A stretch of DNA of 64,000 bases from Arthrobotrys musiformis. Lineage: Eukaryota; Ascomycota; Orbiliomycetes; Orbiliales; Orbiliaceae. Shown here piece after piece: positions 36,288 through 47,120 of the stretch (position 1 is its first letter; each line of letters starts with the position of its first letter). Location of the stretch: assembly GCA_036971715.1 (NCBI GenBank), contig JAVHJL010000006.1, positions 1,798,001 through 1,862,000 of the forward strand, in the 5' to 3' direction. The position numbers and the translations under genes were made by a program. Under the pieces are notes generated by a model. The model had not been told where the DNA came from and did no database searches. It saw nothing but the letters and a program-made list of their open reading frames with translations.

Positions 36288-37361
36288 ATGTCGATGCTAC
36301 CGCCGCCCACCACGCTCCCGACACCCCAAAACATGGCCACAGTACTACCCACAGTCGTGGACGGGGGCAAATCGATCACAGTCTCTTCCTTCAAAATCAC
36401 CACGCGAAAGCTTCCGATTCTAAATGCCCAAGAAATCGACGCGATGACGGAGAAGCTAGGGATCGCGCCGCCGGAAATGATATTTGGGAATAATATCGTT
36501 TCTATCGAGAAGATTGGTTCCGAGGAAGGCGGGTGGAAGATTGAGTTTAATGCGCTTGATGCGTTGGATTTGGTCGATAAGACTGGGAGTGATATGTTGA
36601 AGGTTGCTTATTCGGCGGCGTGGCAGAAACAGAGGTTGGTCTTTCTCTCTCTGTAGAAGGGGGTGGATATGCCATGTGGATGGTGCTGATTTTGAGGGGG
36701 TTTAGGGAGAAGATGCACGAAGGGATTAAAGAGGTCGTGAAGCCGTTCGATTGGACTTACTCGACTAACTACCAGGGATCGATAACTGGAGTATGTCTCC
36801 CTCCTCCTCCCTTTTAATATACCTACAAACTTTACTAAAAAAGGACCAATTGGGTATTGGAAATAGACAAAGGAATTCACGCCAACAACCGATCAAATCC
36901 CACTGGACAAACTGCGGCGTCAAGACCCTATCCTCTTCTTCGACGATGTAATGCTGTACGAAGACGAACTGGCCGATAACGGCATGTCGATACTGTCTGT
37001 CAAAATCCGGGTGATGCCGGCTAGACTGCTGTTACTGGCGAGGTTTTATATGAGACTTGATGATGTGGTGTTTAGGATTAGAGATACGAGGGTATTCGTG
37101 GAGTTTGCGGAGGGGGTGGTGTTACGGGAGTATCAGGAGAAGGAGGATAGTTATGAAAATGTGAAGAAGGTATGATCATCACCTTATTGCCCCCTATATC
37201 CTCTAGGTATATTATGGCCTAGAGGGAGGATGGCTGGCTAACGTTTGTGGTAGAAATTCCCACCGTGGCGGGATGATATACCTGCTATCATGAGGGACCC
37301 GAACCAGATGGCGGAGTACCTGCCGTTGAAGTCGGTGAAGGTTGAGAAGCTGGTTCTATAA
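36288..37361 (+). CDS. TIP41: TIP41-like regulator of PP2A-type phosphatases / TOR signalling
   Basis: Binds Tap42 and PP2A-like catalytic subunits downstream of TORC1. Four exons with introns at about 36636-36702, 36792-36866 and 37171-37252. The first in-frame ATG is 36288 (MSMLPPPTTLPTPQNMATV). Landmarks in order: SFKITTRKLPIL, MIFGNNIVSIE, GGWKIEFNALDALDLV, VAYSAAWQKQR joined to EKMHEGIKEV, FDWTYSTNYQGSI, IPLDKLRRQDPILFFDDVML, YEDELADNGMSILSVKIRVM, and LLLARFYMRLDDVVFRIRDT. It ends with WRDDIPAIMRDPNQMAEYLP. Length about 280 residues, normal for fungal TIP41. An upstream in-frame GTG exists but the ATG is preferred. Confidence 0.93.
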
Positions 37362-37793
37362 GAGACTTGGGATATGATATGGTCGATATCATATATCATC
37401 TGGGGGGAGACACCGGGTGGAAGAATTGGATTTAATGGCGTTCGCGGAGTCATGAATTGATATGTCATATCTTCGATATGGTTATAATATAATATCGATA
37501 TCAAATACACCTGGGCGGGCCTGCGGGGAAACATTTTGACTCCTCTTGTCGTCTGCCTTTTCTTCTCATTCAAAAGAGCATTCTGCCTGTACTTATACGT
37601 ATTCTAATGGTATCTAAATAAGAAGCTATCGATTAGATCCCGATTTATATTAGCCCCGAAGTGGCCGGGATGACTTGCGTTGCAGCCCCCTGTCAAGGTT
37701 TTTTTAGAACCGAACTGCAGCACCCGAAATTTTCGAAGCTTCAATGAACACCCCCATGCCGATGACCACCTCTCGCCGTCGTCCGTCTTCACA
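37362..37793. other. intergenic region between TIP41 and CBP3
   Basis: About 430 bp. It is rich in GATATC/ATATCGATATC-like short palindromes between 37375 and 37505. No gene. Confidence 0.5.
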
Positions 37794-38944
37794 ATGTCGC
37801 TGATAGAACCCATATTACCCTCCCTGAGAGCCGGTCTCTCCCAGTCGGTATGTTTCATATCACTTTGCTAGCTCTCTCGCCGTGGTCATCACCAGTCATA
37901 CTTTTTATAGAGGGGGGAGTTATTGACAATTTTTTATATGGCAGATACGGCATGTCGCTCGACCTCAATCCATCCCACAATCACCCCTCCACGGCACCCT
38001 AAAGCGCAAAATAACCCCACCGCTGCCCTCAAGATCAATAACCTCCACCCACCTTCAACAAAGATCCTTCGTAACCTCCTCGCGATTACAATCTTCAAAT
38101 CCCGATTCCAAGAGTTCCCAACCATCACGGACGCCGGAACCGGAGGCGGCTGCAGAACCCAGCGGTATCCGTGCCGCTATTGCGAAAGCCGTATCCAAGG
38201 TTTTACCGGATAGTACGAAGGAACAGTATTATTCTTATCAAAAGTCTGAGGAGCTGTATAAGGAATGTCGGTTACAGGGGGAGTACTACCCCGGTGAACC
38301 GGTGACTGGGAAGGCGAAGTTTTGGTATGAAGGTATGTACACATATTATACCCAACAACCTGAATACTATATAAGTTTCCGAAGTCAATTGATGTTCTAT
38401 ACTAACAAGAAATTATTGGTGGGCAACGATAGAATGCGGCATGGCACCCTGCCTGCGTAACTGGTCTTCGATCTCCAACCTCCACGTCTGGCTCATCATG
38501 GTCCGCTTCAGGAACATGACCCCCCGCTCCCGCGCAAAAATGTGGCAACAAGCCTTCATAAACCACTACTTCTTCGACCTCGAAGCCATCCTCACCGACA
38601 GACACAAAATCGTCCAAAAATCCGCCCGCCAAAAGATGTTAAAAGAACTCTACGAACATTTCCAATACACCATCTTAACCTACGACGAAGCCTTCATCAG
38701 AGGTGACGCCTGGCTGGCGACCGCGATCTGGCAGAATGTGTTTTTGTCCCGTGAGGATATGGATTTTAGAAAATTGGCCATGGTGGTTAGTTACGTTCGC
38801 AGGATTCTCTCGGGTTTGGAGAAGTTGGATGAGGAGACTATTTTGACCGCTCAGGTTTACTTTGGAAATCCGATGGAGGAAGCCGAGACGGTGGATAAAT
38901 TTACGGAAGAACTGCCGGGGGGTCCGGGTAAAAAGAAGAAATAA
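37794..38944 (+). CDS. CBP3: ubiquinol-cytochrome c reductase assembly chaperone Cbp3/UQCC1
   Basis: Mitochondrial factor that with Cbp6 binds the mitoribosome exit and newly made cytochrome b, starting complex III assembly. Three exons; the first codes for MSLIEPILPSLRAGLSQS, and the next continues IRHVARPQSIPQS, together a basic presequence. Introns are at about 37848-37944 and 38333-38428. The core domain is recognised from KEQYYSYQKSEELYKECRLQ, the joined segment FWYE/ECGM, SISNLHVWLIMVRFRNM, WQQAFINHYFFDLEAIL, and YDEAFIRGDAWLATAIWQNV. The last matches the family's GDA.LAAA.WRN(V/L)F pattern. The C-terminus is lysine-rich (GPGKKKK). About 310 residues. Confidence 0.88.
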
Positions 38945-39244
38945 TCGGACTGTTGGCTGGTAGGGGAAGTCCATTTTAGAACTACAGGTCCGAGTGAGGT
39001 ATTGGCGTAGTGTTCTCACTTTTTTTATAATTGTAAATATCCCCCAAAGCACTTTTTGGCTGTTTCATATGCGGCATATGGAAAGTGTGTATATATGTGA
39101 ATAAGCTTTTGTATATATTACCTTACGTTTTTACATCACGATATAACTCAAAACATAATATTAGCAAGCTGGTATATCCGCTATATATCCTACATCTAAT
39201 CTAATTGCCTGAAAGAGTACATATACAGTTTTAAAAACTTTTGG
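38945..39244. other. convergent 3' flanks of CBP3 and NOC3
   Basis: 300 bp, AT-rich with repeated CATATG / TATATA elements. It contains only 3' flanking sequence; no gene. Confidence 0.5.
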
Positions 39245-41342
39245 TTACTTGTTGGAGGCCCCACTCTTTAACACCAGCTTTGACTGCTCCCGTATTTTAG
39301 GGCTATAATGATTCGCCAGCAAGGCGTGTTCAAAAACTGCGCTTCCAGCCAAGGCGTTCGAGAGCTCTGGCGTATCGATAAACGGATCATATGTTCCATC
39401 CCCAACCATATCGTCAGACACAAACAACGGATGAACTTTTCTCGAATGCTTCTTCCCGAGGTTTTGCAATGATGTGAGAAGTGCGATGCAACTCTTCTCC
39501 GGTAGTTGCAAAGCCGCAATTGATAATCGCTTGGTGAATGCGGCGACTCTCGCAGAGGATATTTCTCCCGTCCCCCGTGGCGCTTTGAAGAATACGACGT
39601 CGAGGGATCGGAGTAACATTTCGATTTCGGTGGCCTTGTTGACTTTGCTACTTGGGATTTCGACGGGTTCGGAGGATGAAGGGTCGGCAAGGTGCAGGGA
39701 TTTGGATGAGAGTTCGATGGTCGGGGAGAGGGATAGTAGGAGAAGGACTGAGTAGAGGTAGGTGGTGAAGAAGGACAGATCGATGTTGACGAGGCCTTTG
39801 GCTTCGTTTGCTTGGTCTGCGAGTAAAGAGAATGCGGAGACAATACATAGTAACGCTTCTCTCCGTAAATTCCTTTCTCGTTGGAGAGATTCGGCCGCTT
39901 CTTCGTCGGCAGTTTCTTCTGTGTCTGCGTCTGCATCTGCTTGAGCGTCTTCGACAAGTTCTCTTAATGCGGCGAGAATGTCTGCGAAGAACTCAACATT
40001 GATCAAGTGAGCAAACTTGGCTAACCCTTCCAGTGTAGCACCCATCAAAGCTGGTTTCTTCTCTTTCAGAATTCGGAAGTAGGTCAGGAAAACTGCCTTG
40101 AGAGTTTCGCTTTGGTTCCTCTCTTTTTCTTCGTGTACTACCACCGCCTCTGCTTCCTTCATCTGCGCATCGACTACTTTCTTTTCCTTGTAGGCCTTCT
40201 TTTCCTTCTTCGTGAATGGCAACCGATCCTTCTTTTTCATCTTCTGTCCCGGCTGGTCGATTGCATCGTATGAAGCTTTGACATGCAACTCCGCCAATAG
40301 CCTCAGCGAAAGAAAAGTATTCAACACCGATTCGTCAACTTGATAGTCCTTCGCCTTCAGCATTTTTATTATCATTCTCACTGCCTCCAAGCTTCCAGTT
40401 CCTGACTCATCCTGTCTGAAAAATTCCTCCAGAGTATTCCGACATTTAACAAACGCGTCATCCATAACTCGAACACTCAATCTTTCGACAAGGATTTTAA
40501 GAAGTTCCTGACGGAAGTTAAAGTGTGGAACAGTATCTACCAGCGTGCAGGCACACGAGATAGCTACCGGACACAATTGGTTTCCGATGTGTCTTGCGAC
40601 TTTTCCTAAGGTGTCGACGTAGGTTTTGTAGGTTGACACTAAAGATTGTTCGAAGTTCCGGAGTTTTCTGACATCTGACGCTACTTTGATTGCTTGCTCT
40701 CCAGCGGTTAATGGACGTATTCGGTATCCGGGGATTATGTCTCGGAAAATGGTGACTTGTGTAATGAGCGTTAGTTTCTTTATTGTGATGTTGGATTCGG
40801 AGTCGAAGAGTTCTTGGAGTTTCCGGAGCAAATGGTACTAATAAGTCGCAGTTAGCATCAATATTCTCTTTTAAAATATGATATATGCATTCCCATACGT
40901 TTTCCTCAGGCTCTTCATTTATGGAAGATGCGATAGTTGCCAATTCCTCTTTAGCTTCCACAATCCGCTGTCTCTCCGACTTCTTCGGTTTTGGAGGCTC
41001 AACTTCCTGCATCTCATCATCGCTAGCTTCCTCTGCTGACCCCTCATCTTGCAAACCGTCGTCTTCATCCTCACTCTCCGGCTCCCGTCGCTCAGGCTCA
41101 GTAGCTTCAACAGCAAGAATCCTCCCCTCTGGAGTCTTAATCGGCAACCGCCCACTCTCGGATTTATCCGCTTTCTTATGTCTCCGTCTAGCTAGTCGCT
41201 CATAATCCTGCTCTTCGTCCCAATCCGCCTTGCCGTTGATCGTTGCTTTAGTATGTGCATTTCGCGACGGCGCAGAAGCTTTATCGCTGTCGCTGAGGAA
41301 TTGGGAAACCTTGCGTTTTCGGGAGGTTGCTGTCCCCGCCAT
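39245..41342 (-). CDS. NOC3: nucleolar complex protein Noc3
   Basis: Required with Noc2 for intranuclear maturation and transport of pre-60S subunits; in yeast also linked to replication-origin licensing. Two exons: ATG at 41342, one intron of about 62 nt at about 40839-40900 joining EEPEEN to YHLLRKLQELF. Residues 1-150 are charged and low in complexity, with a basic start (RKRKVSQFL) and an acidic SEDEDD block. The conserved part follows: NITIKKLTLITQVTIFRDII PG-type segment, GYRIRPLTAGEQ, RKLRNFEQSLVSTYKTYV, HFNFRQELLKILVERL, then a charged KKEKKAYKEKK spacer and the CBF/Mak21-like region (TYFRILKEKKPALMGATLEG, ALLCIVSAFSLLA). The C-terminus contains YDPFIDTPELSNALAGSAVF and HYSPKIREQSKLVL. 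About 680 residues. Confidence 0.95.
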
Positions 41343-43118
41343 CCTTATTATGTCAAATTGATAGGATTGCTAGAGTGCCGGTGTACTTCTGCAGAGGCGG
41401 GATAGCACACCTCGTTCTAAGGAAATGGTCGGTGGTAGAAGAGTAGTTGACGAGCGGCCCCAAACTTTGTGTCGCTGTTGAAACTTTTTTTTTTAGGGTC
41501 GCATGTCTTGGCGGGCGGATATCCTAGCGACGATGACTAAGCTGACAGGGGTGCCGAATACGTCAAGATGGACTTTAAAATGCAACAAATTGAACCACAG
41601 CATGGCGTTGTCGTGTTGTGCACAACGTAAGAAGGCGAGGCTATGTTGCACACGTAACAAGGACGGAGGCCTCGAGACTAAAGAACGGAATACTATCTTG
41701 GTTGTTCTCCTAAACCTGTTTAATCTCGATACCCCGCATTAATTAGTTTTATACAATTTGAAACGCATAAATGTCCGACCACAAATTATCATGGTTCAAT
41801 ATTAATATCCATATAACCTATCTATCAAAGCTTCGCCTAGCTCGAGCTTCAGGGACAACATCATGCAAAGCCTCGAATTATTAAGGGACCCCCGTTTAAT
41901 ATTTCGAGGCACACACGTAGTTTGTGACTAGAGTCTTTTGGCTAAGGGTCACTCGAGTAGTTTTTTGATGCTAGCACTCAGCCTTCGTGGTAACTCGGAG
42001 CCATTTACAACTACAGTTGGAGTGTCTGCGGTCACTCTTTATGCGGTCCGGGTACAAGCTTCAGCCAGCTCTGGTTTACGAGATAAGGTACAAGATCAGA
42101 GTGTCTGGCGCCGGTACAAATTTATGCTACTTTTGTCCCGCCGGAAGACCTTTTATTGTTTGATGAGGCTTGTATAGCATTTGATCGCAGCCCCCAGCTT
42201 GGAGATTCTTCCTTTCTTCGGCCAGGAAAACCACCTATATTTGTGTGCCACCCCGAAATATAGGATGGTGATGTTATAATATCACCAACCTGCGCCACCG
42301 ACACTTAAGATAACTGCACAAACCTCAAACGCACAAGCAAACCGAAATTTTGCCATGCAGGAAACGACGAGCTCAAGGAATAAGACAACAAACCATAGCA
42401 TAGATATTCACAGCAACAGGCGAATCGGTTTTCCAGTCAGCGTCTTAGACTTAGGTTATCGTAATAGGAAGCGCACCTCTCCCCCAAACGCAATCTTATT
42501 ATATTTTATATCTACTCCAACGCTGTGACAGCAAATAAAATTCTGAAACCGGCAACACTACCAAGTTATTGGGTTTCCCAACTAAAGCCAACATATCATG
42601 ATATATATAGCTTTGCCGCAGAAATAGATGTCTATCGGTAGTGTCTAAGCCATAGCGTTATTCCTTTCAGAAGTATCGCGAAGAGAGATCACCGGAGCGA
42701 TCATGTTTCAATGGTTAAAATATACTCCTACAGGAATCATGCCACTGGCAACGACGTTGACGTGAGAACTTTAGGAGCATCGCCCACAAACTCGAGGCAG
42801 GTAAGGATTGCCATGGGGTGGGACACACTGCATTGATACAACTATATTGCATTGTCGCTTTAAATTTGCTATCACAATTAAATCTAGTAAACAGAGCGAT
42901 TGGCCAGCTAGGGCAGTAGGAACATGCAGGGAGCTTAAACCCCGGGGGATCTTCCCTCGATCTCAAGAACTCTTCCCCCCCTGAAGCCAGAGGAAACCGA
43001 CGTCCGGTATATATATCTTAAATATAGCGCTTGTTTGAAGAAGGCTGCACACGAATATCTTTTAGGAAGCCGGCCCAAATTGGCGTTCGATACACATTCG
43101 GAATTTAAAGCCGCTCTT
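41343..43118. other. AT-rich intergenic region, 1.8 kb, edge of the accessory segment
   Basis: The NOC3 promoter is at the left end. The rest has no recognisable gene. Stop codons are frequent and the open frames are 60-80 codons without features. Confidence 0.55.
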
Positions 43119-44359
43119 ATGTATTCCCCACATACACTATGGATTTTTCTTACTCTAGTCTGCATTGCTCCCTTTGCTCATGGGGCTCCTGCCGAAGCCC
43201 TCTCAAAAACGTGGGGAGAATCCGAAAATACCGGCCCGGTATCCCTTCAGCAGCCCACCTCCGTCGCTTCTTCCTCTTCAATTGATCCACTAGGTAAATT
43301 TATAAAAGCACAAGCGTTTCGCCCCTGACTGCCACCAACGCCACTGATATTCGAAGCCGGACCACACCTGACGCTTCTTATATGAAGCTTGAAGCCCCAA
43401 GGGTCATTTGCGACAGCGTCGAAGCGATCGCAAATTTAAACAGTCCGGCGATAGAACGTTGGCATAGCTTCCAAGCTAGCCTGGGGCCCATCCCGGAAAA
43501 TCCAAGACGGTACGACGAGAGGCGCTACACGTTTCTTATATGTTTTTCTGGGGAAGTCGCCTGCGGAGACGCCAGTTCGCGCTCGAGCATTTTGGTCCTG
43601 GTTATTATGAGGTCCCGGATTCTCCGGACCAAAGGCTCAAAGACCAGATAGAGCAAGATAATATAATTCACTGCAGAGAATGTTCTTGCGACCCAGACAG
43701 TTGGATTATTACTGTGCCGGGACCAGAACGCCCCCGTCCTAATAACATACTGGGGACATGTCACGATCCGACTTATTTAGAACTTTGCAAAAGAGTCTTC
43801 TGTAAGTCTTTTATGATAATTCACACAATTCAAACTTTTCCCAACAGGGGTGATCGATCAGACTGGTCAAATTTTATCCCTTGTATAATGCTTAAATACT
43901 TACGGTCTATCTTCATGTGTAGGGTGCTTTTGCGTCCCCATCCTTAAGCTCGACAGAGATGATCCCGATACCAGTCTTGAAAATTACGATTTGACTCCCG
44001 GCAAAACAAAAATTCGTCTTGAGGATATGAAGGAAATTGTGGACCCAAGCCGAGGGTCATTCTCTCCGCCCGCGATCCCGGTGATAAAATATCCTGCACC
44101 AGGAACGAATGAGCCGTATTATTTGCAAGGATCTGGTGGTCCAGGAGATCGACTTGCGGAAACAGAAGATATCCTGCGCAATTTGCGACACTTCGATGGG
44201 CTTGGTGGGTTTGGGATCGGGAAGGGGTATTCGGGTTTGTTTAAAAGGGACGAAAATGGTCGAGACGGTAATTCAGATGATTCAGAAAATAAAGTCAGCT
44301 CTCAGGCTGCTAATTCTGTCTTTGACTCCTTACGAACCTTAATTTATAAATATTTGTAA
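43119..44359 (+). CDS. predicted secreted cysteine-containing protein, family unknown
   Basis: My four-exon model, 43119-43293, 43395-43509, 43569-43801 and 43923-44359, gives 319 residues and joins in frame throughout. ATG 43119 gives a clear signal peptide (YSPHTLWIFLTLVCIAPFAHG then APAEA); an upstream in-frame ATG at 43035 would add a polar extension and is less likely. The middle carries a cysteine cluster (HCRECSCDPD, LGTCHDP, LELCKRVF, then WCFCVPI across the last intron). The C-terminal third has PPAIPVIKYPAPG, a Gly-rich stretch (FDGLGGFGIGKGYSG) and a KRD site that could be a Kex2-type cleavage signal. I do not recognise the family. The exon 1/2 and 2/3 boundaries are inferred from frame and splice motifs only. 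Confidence 0.55.
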
Positions 44360-44565
44360 GTTTAACTAGGCTCGTACCTAGATAGCAAAAAAATAGGACC
44401 AAATTTAGTTAGAGGTTGCCAAGTACAATATAATGTTGGTTGGTTGATGAAGTATAAGATGACAAATTAAGGGGGCCCTGAGTGGCCGGAGACTATCTAC
44501 TATAGAAACTACGGGAGGTACCTAGGCTAGTTAAATAGCAAGGTCGGTAAGTCGGTAAGACAACA

Positions 44566-46402
44566 TTACATACGAGGACCGAATAGTAGCATATCCATTT
44601 CCGCCTCCAATGGCGCCAACACCTGCTCCTCGATAGTTTTAAAAAACGTTAGGTCAGACAAGGTTGCACCAGGGTTCATAAAACACTGGAGACAATAAGA
44701 TATAGCATTAAGAAATGCGAATGAAAATTGCCCTTTGCCCTCTTTCCCCATAATGTACCGGCGGACGACCTGAAGGTAGGAGATCTCGGTGGGTTGGCTA
44801 TTGGGACCAAGGTCGTCGGGTGTTATGAGCTCCTCAATTGGAATCCCGTACGAGATCTCGAAGAGCATAATGCCCAGAGCCAAAACTTTAGAGGAGTCAT
44901 TTGGCTCGCCGCTGTTCTTACGCGCCAGGGTGGCTATTTTTTTGTGCTCCCTAGTCAGGTACGGACGCATGATATCAAATTTAGGCCTCGACATCGAACA
45001 CCCGTCTTTAGCGCTGAGAAAACTAATATCCGCTTTGCTCCAACCCTCCCGAAGCCAAGGGGTATTGCTAAGCTGCAACATAGACGATGTAAGTGTGATA
45101 GATAAGTTGTATCGTTCTTGCGGACCGAGAGCCCTTGGGTGCTTGGCGAGAATGTCGCAGAGGGTGGTCTCCCCTTCGGAATATGCAATATCGCGCTGAG
45201 CATTATAAGAGCCTCGGAGTTGCCCATCGCTATCGAGGCAGAAACCAATACAAGGGTGACACGGGCTCTGGAGTATAGAACAAATATCTGTAATAATTTG
45301 GAGCTGAGAAGGATCGTTGTAGGAAAGGGCAGGAATAGAATGCACGATCGTGGTCTCGATGGCTGTATTTGGAGGAGCCAACACTGCGGTTTTGATAGTA
45401 GAGCTGCAAGTTGCCAAAATTAATATATTAATATGTACTGGGTTAACCTTCAAAGGACTGGACTCTGATAACGGAGCCGTACCCGCTTTGTTGGATGGGA
45501 GCTCGATACTCAACTATCCGTATCTCCGCGTCCAGCCACTTCTTTGGAGCCGATGCTGGAGACTGTAAAAAGGACAGGGCAAAACAATTTGTGTCAAAAT
45601 GGCCCATCGTAAGAGGTTTTCGTTGTAGAACAGCTCCTCTTTTCTTTGGTTTCCTTATGAGTCGCTGCTCAAGTAGCAACCCGGCATGGTGGGATGAATG
45701 GGTTGAACACCACGTTTTCGAGAGAACGTCGTACAATCTTTTTGCATTCTCCCTTATCGTCTCAACATTTGGCGAGAGCAAGGGCCCCCGAGTAGGATTA
45801 TATGTATCATCAGCTGCGGAAATCTTATCCGCCTTGTCCTGGAATTTGTCGAGCATATCAATGCACTTCTGAAGCTCTCCCATGGATTCTTTGATCTTTT
45901 TCTTCTTCATAGTGAACTTAAGCCGCTTCGATATTTCGAATCTTTGCAACATTCCTTTCACTTTTGCAGCCGGATGCTGACTGATGATGGCGTTTAGTCC
46001 ATCTCGGGGTATATTCTCTACGCCTTTCAGATTCTCTAATTTCGAGGCTATTGTCGTCAGAATTTTTTGGACATAGTTGACGTTTTCCATGTACGGCGCA
46101 TAGGCTCTGCCAAGGCTTTTCTTTAACTGGTGATCAATATCCGGGTCCTGCCAAAGGTCGCTGTCCGTATTGTCAATCATTGCGCTCAGTTCCTGGTCCG
46201 TCGTAATCGGTCGTAGTAGCACTTCTATAGACTGCTCGAAGGATGTGTGGTGGTTTCGAAGCTCTCGAATGGCGTGTCCCAGTTCCCCCCGGTATTTAGT
46301 AAAAGCTTTCACCGGACCGATTATATCCTCATAGTGCTCCAATGCTGAAATCACTAATGGGATCGCACCGAGCACGAGGCCGGCAATCTCGATCCCAGAC
46401 AT
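44566..46402 (-). CDS. DUF7580-like fungal protein with HeLo-like N-terminus and kinase-like C-lobe
   Basis: Two exons; ATG at 46402, stop at 44566, with a 79-nt intron inferred at 45404-45482 (QQSG joined to STIKTAV). About 580 residues. The N-terminus, SGIEIAGLVLGAIPLVISAL, is a hydrophobic helix followed by amphipathic helices (VKAFTKYRGELGHAIRELR, QSIEVLLRPI). This pattern opens many fungal STAND-associated and HeLo-like proteins. A basic helical segment (MKKKKIKESMGELQKCIDML) follows. The C-terminal half has features of a degenerate protein-kinase C-lobe: a regularly spaced LALGIMLFEISYGIPIEEL segment and a preceding SRPKFDIMRPYLTREH loop, but no catalytic HRD/DFG motifs. This layout matches what I know as DUF7580. 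Role unknown; related proteins are discussed around heterokaryon incompatibility. Divergent from the NACHT-like gene. Confidence 0.7.
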
Positions 46403-46522
46403 CTCTAGTGTCTGATATCAGCGAGCGTGTTGCCTGTTGTAATACAGTTGGCGAAACAGGGTCGAGCTAACGGCATCCATGGTAATATGTTAGCAAGATA
46501 GCGCAGTTAGATCTAAAGCTAG

Positions 46523-46550
46523 TTATATAGGTAGCTAGCTACTTATATAG
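46523..46550. promoter_or_regulatory. imperfect palindrome centred on GTAGCTAGCTAC
   Basis: The core GTAGCTAGCTAC (46531-46542) is a perfect 12-bp palindrome. It is flanked by TATATA-type arms that pair over six further bases after one mismatch on each side. It lies about 125 bp upstream of the DUF7580-like start codon. A dimeric regulator site or simple AT-rich hairpin are both possible. Confidence 0.6.
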
Positions 46551-46810
46551 ATCTTGGTATGGGACTTTAGCTTCAGTTACCTCTTGCTGGCTTCCTTCAA
46601 TGTTATAAGCACATGGCTCAAAGAGACAGATTGGGACACAACTTAATCCCAGCCCTATGGCGGATTTGTTGGTGTTCAGCCGACTCACGAGTCTCGAAAA
46701 TTTGAGAACCCCGCATTTGATAACGCATACGGATTGTTCGAGTAGTCGTTCTGTGTCTGTACGCTCATATATGCGCAAGGCTCACAGCTGCCCCGACACC
46801 CGATTTTAGT

Positions 46811-46835
46811 AGCTTGTAGCTAGTAGCTACAAGCT
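46811..46835. promoter_or_regulatory. perfect inverted repeat, 12-bp arms with a 1-nt centre
   Basis: Left arm AGCTTGTAGCTA (46811-46822), centre G (46823), right arm TAGCTACAAGCT (46824-46835). The arms are exact reverse complements. It lies about 285 bp upstream of the NACHT-like gene start and about 410 bp upstream of the DUF7580-like start. It shares GTAGCTA with the other palindrome. Confidence 0.75.
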
Positions 46836-47120
46836 GCATCATTCAAAAACCACTATAGGCTCACTCAATATACAGGTTTTATGACAGCCGAACTCCAACA
46901 ATACAATATTTTATATATAAGTCTCTTAATATACAATATTCATCTGTCTCGCGCCCGGACTACTATGCACTAGGGCGGTATATAACGCAATTGCCCAGTG
47001 CAGCGCCGGCGCGGTGGATGAATTCGAACATTTCGAATATTCAGCTATCAGCTATCACACATTATATACCGCAGCTCACGGCGCCACTCGGGCTCGAGTT
47101 TGGGATAAAAGACCTTAAAT

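Larger units (their letters stand above)
46403..47120. promoter_or_regulatory. divergent promoter interval between the DUF7580-like and NACHT-like genes
   Basis: 718 bp between two start codons that face away from each other. It contains two strong palindromes (46523-46550 and 46811-46835, listed separately), both built on a TAGCTA core, and repeated ATACAATATT / TATATAAG elements around 46898-46940. A minus-strand frame at 46539-46778 overlaps the palindromes and looks like chance. Confidence 0.5.

Noticed and set aside
43540..43947. Possible programmed -1 frameshift at the T-run near 43550
   Set aside because: A 59-nt GT...AG intron at 43510-43568 restores the frame, which is a simpler explanation.
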